Source: Bacteroidota bacterium | Lineage (GTDB): Bacteria; Bacteroidota; Bacteroidia; B-17B0; Aurantibacillaceae | DNA: 40,384 bases | Assembly: GCA_030681615.1 (NCBI GenBank) | Contig: JAUXSA010000142.1 | Location: 1-40,384 of the forward strand | Reading direction: 5' to 3' | Part shown: positions 34,096 through 40,384 of the stretch, piece after piece | Layout of the letters: every line of letters starts with the position of its first letter | Position numbering within the stretch: position 1 is the stretch's first letter | Notes under the pieces: model-generated | What the model was told of the DNA's origin: nothing | Databases searched by the model: none | The model's input: the letters and a program-made list of their open reading frames with translations, nothing else | Position numbers and translations under genes: made by a program

Positions 34096-36798
34096 TTATT
34101 TCTTCTTCGCTGCTTTCTTTTTTGCAGCGCCTTTTTTAATTACTTTTTTAATTACCGCTTTATTTGCTGAAGTACTTTTCTTTGCTGCGGCTTTTTTTAC
34201 TGGTGCTGCTTTTTTAGAAGCTGCTTTTTTTACAACCGTTTTCGTAGTTGCTTTGGCAGTAGGTAATGTTTTAACAACAGCTTTTTTTGCAGCGCTTTTC
34301 TTTCCGCCTTTTTTATCAAATGCTTTTGGCACTTGTGCTACTATCATTTCTTTTACTTTTTCTAAAGATAGTTTTGATAATTCATCCGGCGTATATTTTC
34401 CGCCACCGTCTTTAATTAATTTTAATTTCAGTTTTCCGAACTTAACAATTGGTCCCCAACGATCATTTTCTATCGAGATCTTTTCGTCTTCCCAATTTTG
34501 AATATAACGGTTTGCTTCTTTAGCTAATTTTTTTTCTATCAGCTCTTCAATATCTTTTTGCGATAAATTATCAAAATCGTAAGCACGTGGTACATTAATA
34601 AACAAACCTTCGTATTTAATGAACGGACCAAAACGGCCTTTGCCTTTTGTTACACCCTTGCCTTTATATTGTGCAACCGGCGCATCTGCCAGTTCTTTTT
34701 CTTTAATAATAGCGATAGCACCTTCCATTTCAAGCGATAAAGGATCTATCGTTCTTGGAATTGAAATAAATGCATCGTCTAATTTAATGTACGGGCCAAA
34801 ACGTCCAACACCTACAATTACCTCTTTACCTTCATATACTCCTAAATTCATTGGTAATTTAAAAAGATCTAAAGCTTCTTCTAAAGTTATGGTTTCAATA
34901 CTTTGTGTTTTTCTTAAACTTGCAAAGCGTGGTTTTTCTTCAGAGCCTTCAATTGTTTCACCAATTTGTGCTAAAGGACCAAACCTTCCAATACGCACTG
35001 TTACAGGCTTTCCGCTTACCGGATCTTTTCCTAAAGTACGTTCGCCACTGGCGCGTTCGCTATTTTCAGAAGTTGTTTCAACTGTTTTATGAAAAGGTGT
35101 GTAAAATCCTTTCAGCATTTTTTGCCAATCTAAATTTCCATCCGCTATCTCATCAAACTCTTCTTCAACCTTAGCAGTAAAATTAAAATCTAAAATCGTT
35201 GGAAAATATTGTAATAGAAAATCATTTACAACCATTCCAATATCAGTTGGAAATAATTTTGATTTTTCGGCGCCTGTATTTTCTGTTTTTGTTTCCTTCT
35301 TTAAATTTCCTTTTACTAAAGTTAACTGAACATAATTTCTTGGTGTTCCTTCCCTATCCGTTTTCTCAACGTAATTACGTTTTTGAACCGTACTAATAGT
35401 TGGTGCGTAAGTACTCGGACGGCCGATACCTAACTCCTCTAATTTTTTTACCAAACTTGCCTCAGTATATCTTGCAGGATGATGCGAGAAACGTTGAGTA
35501 GCAGAAATTTCCTGGCTTTCTAATTTCTCACCCACTTTCATTGGCGGAAGCATTGATGAATTTTCTTCGTCAGTATCTTCATCATCTGTTCCTTCCATGT
35601 AAACTTTTAAGAAACCATCAAACTTCAATACTTCACCTTGCGCTACAAATAATTCTGTTGTGCCGCTAACTTTTACTTTAGCGGTTGTTTTTTCTAATTC
35701 CGCATCGCTCATTTGCGAAGCAATGGTACGTTTCCAGATCAGATCGTATAAACGTTGTTCGTTACGTTCTCCTTCAATAGCAGTTCTGTCAATATAAGTT
35801 GGGCGAATAGCTTCGTGAGCCTCTTGAGCACCTTTACTTTTATTTTTGTACTTACGAGGATTAAAATATTTTGCGCCGTAGTTAGCATTAATAGCTTTGT
35901 TGGCCTGGTTCATGGCTGTTTCCGATAAATTAACGGAGTCAGTTCTCATGTAAGTAATTTTACCGGCTTCGTATAAACGTTGCGCCACTTGCATGGTTTG
36001 CGCAACAGAAAAACCTAATTTACGTGCAGCCTCCTGCTGTAATGTAGATGTAGTAAAAGGTGCAGCCGGCGAACGTTTCGCAGGTTTGGTCTCTAAACTT
36101 TCAATGGTATAAGAGGCCACTTTACATTTTTCTAAAAATGCCTGCGCCTCTGCTTCTGTATTAAAACGTTTATCTAATTCTGCTTTTAAAATACCAGATC
36201 CTACTTTAAATAATGCTGAAACTTTATATGCAGAAGTGGATACGAATTTTTGAATTTCTCTTTCACGCTCAACAATTAACCTAACGGCTACGGACTGTAC
36301 ACGTCCTGCCGATAAACTCGGCCGGATCTTGCGCCATAAAATTGGTGATAATTCAAAACCCACTAACCTGTCTAACACACGGCGTGCTTGCTGCGCATTC
36401 ACTAAATTAATATCGATCTCGCGCGGATTTTCAATTGCATTTAATATTGCAGGCTTTGTAATTTCATGAAAAACTATACGGCGTGTATTCTTTTTTGTTA
36501 ATCCTAAAGTTTCGTATAAATGCCAGCTGATAGCCTCTCCTTCACGGTCCTCATCGGATGCGAGCCAAACCATATCGGCTCCTTTAGACAATTTCCTTAA
36601 TTCTTCTATTATTTTTGTTTTATCAGGCTGAACTTCGTAAGTAGGTGTAAAATTATTCTCTATATCAACACCAAAGCCTTTCTTCACAAGGTCTCTAATG
36701 TGACCAAAACTTGATTTAACCGTAAAATCTTTTCCTAAAAATCCTTCTATTGTTTTGGCTTTTGCCGGGGACTCAACTATAACTAAATTTTTCGCCAT
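34096..36798 (-). CDS. topA: DNA topoisomerase I
   Basis: A 900-residue type IA topoisomerase that relaxes negative supercoils. TOPRIM: VIVESPAKAKTIEGF (Glu9) and ASDEDREGEAISWHL at about residues 80-95. The active-site tyrosine is Tyr283 in ITYMRTDSVNLS. The C-terminal part has four topoisomerase-I C-terminal repeats (GRFGPLAQIG, VGVGRFGPYIKLD, GKGRFGPFIKYE, DRWGPIVKFG) and no cysteine zinc fingers. The last 70 residues are a Lys/Ala-rich, histone-H1-like tail, known in this phylum, which would bind DNA nonspecifically. Single gene with its own terminator. Confidence 0.97.
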   Translation of the reverse strand: MAKNLVIVESPAKAKTIEGFLGKDFTVKSSFGHIRDLVKKGFGVDIENNFTPTYEVQPDKTKIIEELRKLSKGADMVWLASDEDREGEAISWHLYETLGLTKKNTRRIVFHEITKPAILNAIENPREIDINLVNAQQARRVLDRLVGFELSPILWRKIRPSLSAGRVQSVAVRLIVEREREIQKFVSTSAYKVSALFKVGSGILKAELDKRFNTEAEAQAFLEKCKVASYTIESLETKPAKRSPAAPFTTSTLQQEAARKLGFSVAQTMQVAQRLYEAGKITYMRTDSVNLSETAMNQANKAINANYGAKYFNPRKYKNKSKGAQEAHEAIRPTYIDRTAIEGERNEQRLYDLIWKRTIASQMSDAELEKTTAKVKVSGTTELFVAQGEVLKFDGFLKVYMEGTDDEDTDEENSSMLPPMKVGEKLESQEISATQRFSHHPARYTEASLVKKLEELGIGRPSTYAPTISTVQKRNYVEKTDREGTPRNYVQLTLVKGNLKKETKTENTGAEKSKLFPTDIGMVVNDFLLQYFPTILDFNFTAKVEEEFDEIADGNLDWQKMLKGFYTPFHKTVETTSENSERASGERTLGKDPVSGKPVTVRIGRFGPLAQIGETIEGSEEKPRFASLRKTQSIETITLEEALDLFKLPMNLGVYEGKEVIVGVGRFGPYIKLDDAFISIPRTIDPLSLEMEGAIAIIKEKELADAPVAQYKGKGVTKGKGRFGPFIKYEGLFINVPRAYDFDNLSQKDIEELIEKKLAKEANRYIQNWEDEKISIENDRWGPIVKFGKLKLKLIKDGGGKYTPDELSKLSLEKVKEMIVAQVPKAFDKKGGKKSAAKKAVVKTLPTAKATTKTVVKKAASKKAAPVKKAAAKKSTSANKAVIKKVIKKGAAKKKAAKKK

Positions 36799-36988
36799 GT
36801 ATATATATGTATAAGATCAATTCAATGAACGCCAAAAAAGAGACATTCTTACCTTTTTGATTCGGCAATATACCGCTCCAAAAGTTTGCAAAGGAAAAAA
36901 ATAAATAACACAAATTCCAAAAATTTCGTTTTTTTTGGAAAATGACCCTTAAAAATGTTAAAAATATGTCAAATTGGCATAAAATTAG

Positions 36989-36996
36989 TATTTTTG
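36989..36996 (+). promoter_or_regulatory. Possible -7 element of miaB
   Basis: TATTTTTG, an exact TAnnTTTG match, just before the ATG at 37007. The only TTG upstream is 12 nt away, shorter than usual. Confidence 0.4.
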
Positions 36997-37006
36997 ATGG
37001 TTCAAA

Positions 37007-38446
37007 ATGAATCTAGAAGAAAAAATAATAGACGAAAGCATCCAGGGAAAACCCCTGATGGTAGAATCGAAAGTTTTAAACGGCAAAAAGCTGTTTTTAG
37101 AAAGTTATGGCTGCGCAATGAACTTTAGCGATAGCGAAATTGTGGCTTCTATATTAATAAAAGACGGTTATACGACCACACAAAATTACGAAGAAGCCGA
37201 TATTATTTTTGTGAATACCTGCGCTATCAGGGAGAATGCCGAGCAAAAAGTACGTAACCGCTTAAACGATTTTAAACGTGTAAAACAAAAAAATCCAAAA
37301 GCATTGGTGGGCGTTTTAGGCTGTATGGCCGAGCGTTTAAAATCACAATTCTTAGAACAGGAGAAATTGGTTGATATCGTTGTAGGACCAGACTCTTACC
37401 GAGACCTCCCAAATTTAATTGAAGAAGCCGAAGATGGCCACAAGGCCATAAACGTTATATTAAGTAAAGAAGAAACTTATGCCGACCTAACGCCCGTGAG
37501 GTTGGGTACAAATGGTGTAACTGCATTAATAAGCATTATGCGCGGTTGTGATAACATGTGCAGTTTTTGTGTAGTGCCCTTTACGCGGGGAAGAGAAAGA
37601 AGTCGCGACCCTGAAAGTATTGTTGCAGAAGCAAAAGATCTTTTTGAAAAAGGTTATAGAGAAGTTACTTTATTAGGACAGAATGTAGACAGTTATTTAT
37701 ATAGTGGCGGCGGATTAAAAAAAGAAACGCTTACTGAGGAACAAAAAAAGTCGGCAACTAATTTTGCACAGTTATTAGAAAAAGTTGCATTAGTAGATCC
37801 ATTGTTACGTATTCGTTTTTCAACATCACATCCAAAAGATATGTCGGATGAAGTGTTAGAAACAATGGCGAAGTACGAGAACATTTGTAAATATGTTCAC
37901 TTGCCGGTACAAAGCGGAAACAGCAAAATTTTAGAAGCTATGAACCGTGGTTACACACGCGAATGGTATTTAAATAGAATTGAAGCTATTAATAGAATCC
38001 TTCCAGGTTGTGGTATCAGTACAGATATTATTACAGGTTTTTGTGGTGAGACAGAAGAAGATCATGCAGATACTTTAAGTTTATTAAAACAAGTACAATA
38101 CGATTATGCATTTTTATTTATGTACAGCGAAAGACCAAAAACTTTAGCTGAAAGAAAATATAAAGATGATGTGCCTGAAGAGATAAAAAGCAGGAGACAA
38201 AGTGAGATAGTTGCTGTGCAACGCGAGAACAGTGCTATTAAAACAAAAGCGGGAGTTGGAAAAATTCACAAAGTTTTAATTGAAGGCTTCTCAAAAAAAT
38301 CGGATGAAATGTTTATGGGGAGAAATACGCAGAACACTGTTTGTGTTTTCCCTAAAGAGAATTATAAAAAAGGCGACTATGTCAATGTGCTTGTAACTTC
38401 ATGTACAGCATCAACTTTGATAGGTAAGGTAGTGAATCACGATTAA
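37007..38446 (+). CDS. miaB: tRNA-2-methylthio-N6-dimethylallyladenosine synthase
   Basis: A 479-residue radical-SAM enzyme that adds a methylthio group to i6A37 of tRNA. The N-terminal cluster-binding domain has Cys36 (YGCAMN), a second Cys in VNTCAIREN and a third in LGCMAER. The radical-SAM cluster is C181xxxC185xxC188 in [13 protein letters not shown]. The C-terminal TRAM domain is present ([14 protein letters not shown], then [18 protein letters not shown]). An insertion around residue 230-250 ([17 protein letters not shown]) is of the kind seen in the Bacteroidota. It starts the miaB / sigma-54 activator / lptE group. Confidence 0.95.
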   Translation: MNLEEKIIDESIQGKPLMVESKVLNGKKLFLESYGCAMNFSDSEIVASILIKDGYTTTQNYEEADIIFVNTCAIRENAEQKVRNRLNDFKRVKQKNPKALVGVLGCMAERLKSQFLEQEKLVDIVVGPDSYRDLPNLIEEAEDGHKAINVILSKEETYADLTPVRLGTNGVTALISIMRGCDNMCSFCVVPFTRGRERSRDPESIVAEAKDLFEKGYREVTLLGQNVDSYLYSGGGLKKETLTEEQKKSATNFAQLLEKVALVDPLLRIRFSTSHPKDMSDEVLETMAKYENICKYVHLPVQSGNSKILEAMNRGYTREWYLNRIEAINRILPGCGISTDIITGFCGETEEDHADTLSLLKQVQYDYAFLFMYSERPKTLAERKYKDDVPEEIKSRRQSEIVAVQRENSAIKTKAGVGKIHKVLIEGFSKKSDEMFMGRNTQNTVCVFPKENYKKGDYVNVLVTSCTASTLIGKVVNHD

Positions 38447-38485
38447 AGGGACAGCAAGAGGCAGGACTAAAGGGACGACAAGACT
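38444..38485 (+). repeat. Left flank repeats of the four-helix-bundle gene
   Basis: TAAAGGGAC occurs twice, at 38444 and 38468, each followed by a CAAGA word (CAGCAAGAG, CGACAAGACT). The miaB stop codon is within the first copy. Confidence 0.65.
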
Positions 38486-38492
38486 AAAAACT

Positions 38493-38873
38493 ATGGTAAA
38501 ACATAATTTTAAAAAATTAATTATCTGGCAAGACGCAATGACTCTTTGTGATTTAATATATAATTACACAGAAACATTACCAATTAAAGAAAAGTATAAT
38601 TTAATTAATCAATTAGAAAAATGTGGAGTTTCGATTCCTTCAAATATTGCTGAAGGTTCTGGAAAAAGAACTAGTAATCATTTTTCTGAATTTTTGACAA
38701 CATCATTGAGCTCAACTTATGAAGTGGAAACACAACTTTTAATTTGCCAAAAAAGAAAATATGGTAACGAAAAAGATCTAGAAAATTTGTTACTAAAGGT
38801 AGAAGAATTACAAAAGAAGATATTCAATTTTAGAGAAACAATTATAAACGGAAAACAAACAATGCTGTCTTGA
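38493..38873 (+). CDS. Four-helix-bundle protein (23S intervening-sequence type)
   Basis: A 126-residue helical protein matching the four-helix-bundle family (TIGR02436/S23) first found in 23S rRNA intervening sequences. Visible signatures: LIIWQDAMTLCDLIYNYTETLP, NQLEKCGVSIPSNIAEGSGKRT, and FLTTSLSSTYEVETQLLICQK. No other domain. The function is unknown. It sits between miaB and the sigma-54 activator gene, a spot that is normally uninterrupted in the phylum as I know it, and is bounded on both sides by short repeats, so it looks inserted. The stop TGA (38871-38873) lies within one of the right-hand repeats. Confidence 0.9.
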   Translation: MVKHNFKKLIIWQDAMTLCDLIYNYTETLPIKEKYNLINQLEKCGVSIPSNIAEGSGKRTSNHFSEFLTTSLSSTYEVETQLLICQKRKYGNEKDLENLLLKVEELQKKIFNFRETIINGKQTMLS

Positions 38874-38896
38874 CTCCTGTTGTCTTGACTCTTGAA
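38866..38896 (+). repeat. Right flank repeats of the four-helix-bundle gene
   Basis: TGTCTTGACTC occurs at 38866-38876 and at 38881-38891, spaced 15 bases. It is the reverse complement in style of the CAAGA words on the left flank. Confidence 0.7.
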
Positions 38897-38904
38897 TCTA
38901 ACAG

Positions 38905-40146
38905 ATGAACACACAAGATCTAAAACAAAAATTCGGAATTATAGGAAACAACACCCTGCTTGAAAGAGCTGTGGATATTGCACGCCAGGTTGCACCAACA
39001 GATCTTAACGTTGTTATAAATGGTGAGAGTGGAACTGGTAAAGAAGTTTTTCCTCAGATCATTCACCAAAATAGTGCAAGAAAACATGGTCCATATATTG
39101 CGGTAAACTGTGGCGCTATTCCTGAAGGAACAATCGACAGCGAATTATTTGGTCACGAAAAAGGAGCCTTTACAGGGGCAACAGAAGCACGTAAAGGTTA
39201 TTTTGAAGTTGCCAACGGCGGCACCATTTTTTTAGATGAAGTTGGCGAGTTACCATTAGCAACACAAGCACGATTATTGCGCGTATTAGAAAGCGGCGAA
39301 TATATTAAAGTGGGAAGCAGCAAAGTTTTAAAAACAGATGTACGTGTTGTTGCAGCAACCAACATTAATTTTTACCAGGCTTTAGAAAAAGAAAAATTCA
39401 GGCCCGATCTTTATTACCGTTTAAACACAGTGCCTATCTATCTTCCGCCGTTACGTGAAAGAAAAGATGACATCCATTTATTGTTCAGAAAATTTACAAA
39501 TGATTTTGCGGCTAAATACAGAATGCCAGTTATTAAATTAACTGCCGATGCTGAACAGGTTTTAATAAATTATTTTTGGCCGGGAAATATTCGTCAGCTA
39601 AAAAATATTGCTGAACAAATTTCCATTATTGAAAAGAACAGGGAAATAAACGCAGAATTACTCTTAAAATATTTACCGCAATACAATTCAAACAATGTAC
39701 CAACAGTTTTAAGGAACGATAATTTTGCTTCAGGCTCGGCGTTTGAAAGTGCCGACAAAGAAATTATCTTTAAAGTTCTGCGCGATACACGTGCTGAGTT
39801 GAACGATCTTAAAAAAGTAGTGTACGATCTTGTATCAGCAGCCACCGGAAAAATTAATGCAATTAAATCGGATGATGTGCAGATCATAAACAGAATTTAT
39901 AACGGTGGCGAATTAAGTAACGAAACTAATGCTTTAAGTTTTCATTCACCTAATCTTCAAACCAATGGATCGAACAGCCAGGTAATTGAAGTGGAAGAAA
40001 CTTTATCATTACAGGATAAAGAAATTGACATGATCAAAAAAGCTTTGCGTAAACATAAAGGCAAACGTAAGTACGCTGCAAAAGAGCTGGGCATTAGCGA
40101 AAGAACGCTTTACCGTAAAATTAACGAATACAAAATTGAAGAATAA
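38905..40146 (+). CDS. Sigma-54-dependent transcriptional activator
   Basis: A 413-residue enhancer-binding protein of the bacterial AAA+ class. Walker A GESGTGKE at residues 40-47, GAFTGA loop (sigma-54 contact) at 87-92, GGTIFLDEVGEL (Walker B), then FRPDLYYRLN and WPGNIRQLKN. A Fis-type helix-turn-helix lies at the C-terminus (about 372-409: RKYAAKELGISERTLYRKINEY). There is no receiver or other input domain before the AAA+ core, so it may be controlled by its amount or an unknown partner. It lies in the miaB-lptE group of the Bacteroidota. Confidence 0.92.
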   Translation: MNTQDLKQKFGIIGNNTLLERAVDIARQVAPTDLNVVINGESGTGKEVFPQIIHQNSARKHGPYIAVNCGAIPEGTIDSELFGHEKGAFTGATEARKGYFEVANGGTIFLDEVGELPLATQARLLRVLESGEYIKVGSSKVLKTDVRVVAATNINFYQALEKEKFRPDLYYRLNTVPIYLPPLRERKDDIHLLFRKFTNDFAAKYRMPVIKLTADAEQVLINYFWPGNIRQLKNIAEQISIIEKNREINAELLLKYLPQYNSNNVPTVLRNDNFASGSAFESADKEIIFKVLRDTRAELNDLKKVVYDLVSAATGKINAIKSDDVQIINRIYNGGELSNETNALSFHSPNLQTNGSNSQVIEVEETLSLQDKEIDMIKKALRKHKGKRKYAAKELGISERTLYRKINEYKIEE

Positions 40147-40148
40147 AC

Positions 40149-40384
40149 TTGCGTCATTTAATTACATATTTAATTGTTTTTGTATTGGTTTTTTCATCCT
40201 GCAAAACAAGAGTTTCGTTAAGCGGTGCCACAATACCACCCGAAGCGAAAACCATTAGCGTTGGATTTTTTACGAATAATACTTCCTTAGGTGCGCCAAG
40301 TTTATCGCAACGTTTTACTGAGAAATTGCGCGATGTTGTTTCGCAACAAACCAATCTTGCACTCATTAAACAAAATGGCGACCT
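40149..40384 (+). CDS. lptE: LptE-family lipoprotein, N-terminal fragment
   Basis: The first 78 residues of a protein that runs off the right edge. It starts at TTG (40149-40151), three bases past the activator's stop; no ATG is in a fitting place. The signal peptide ends in a lipobox FSSC, then GATIPPEAKTISVGFFTN and LSQRFTEKLRDVVSQQTNLALI, matching the LptE family, which with LptD inserts lipopolysaccharide into the outer membrane. The order miaB / sigma-54 activator / lptE fits the phylum. Confidence 0.85.
   Translation, partial: MRHLITYLIVFVLVFSSCKTRVSLSGATIPPEAKTISVGFFTNNTSLGAPSLSQRFTEKLRDVVSQQTNLALIKQNGD

Noticed and set aside
1-40384. CRISPR array, tRNA, rRNA, riboswitch
   Set aside because: No regularly spaced direct repeats, cloverleaf or known aptamer was seen by reading; a covariance-model scan was not possible.

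Overview
The window looks like a chromosome segment from a low-GC member of the Bacteroidota, probably a Flavobacteriales-like Bacteroidia. Supporting this are a GldB-type lipoprotein, a YfhO-type membrane protein, a miaB / sigma-54 activator / lptE gene order, PepSY-like secreted proteins, a TopA with a lysine-alanine tail, few Shine-Dalgarno sites, and promoters of the Bacteroidota type (TTTG, about 19-20 nt, TAnnTTTR). I saw no rRNA, tRNA or CRISPR.

Layout. 1-763: end of a sugar-nucleotide operon (minus strand; oxidoreductase and hexapeptide acetyltransferase). 899-14949: mostly single genes with their own terminators: YfhO-like protein, thioredoxin, a divergent RsmH-family methyltransferase, several secreted or lipoprotein genes of unknown role, and a 2073-residue alpha-2-macroglobulin with a thioester motif. 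15087-19046: an operon ending in both subunits of methylmalonyl-CoA mutase. 19148-21362: a PepSY-like secreted protein, then three tandem paralogous membrane proteins with a conserved four-cysteine N-terminal domain.

21534-26792 is the most interesting part: four gene cassettes separated by four attC-like hairpin sites, with no integrase in the window (a CALIN-type array). The first 8-9 bases of each cassette (GTTA...) are the exact reverse complement of the core in front of its own 3' hairpin (...TAAC). All four sites have the same architecture, including a 5-nt unpaired stretch on the right arm. Each hairpin loop also holds a Bacteroidota-type promoter, or a weaker form of one, pointing into the next cassette. 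Cargo: a small secreted protein, an unknown protein, a zinc-ribbon membrane protein plus an HNH-like protein, and a CocE/NonD hydrolase.

26834-29426: a zinc-ribbon protein, an alpha/alpha-toroid protein, a DUF1801 protein, a membrane protein and an unlisted 56-residue membrane protein. 29461-29877: a 417-bp non-coding element bounded by terminal inverted repeats and made of nested hairpins. 29984-40384: mainly housekeeping genes: accB-accC, an outer-membrane barrel protein, gldB-like, topA, and miaB / sigma-54 activator / lptE. The last cluster is interrupted by a four-helix-bundle (23S intervening-sequence type) gene flanked by short repeats.
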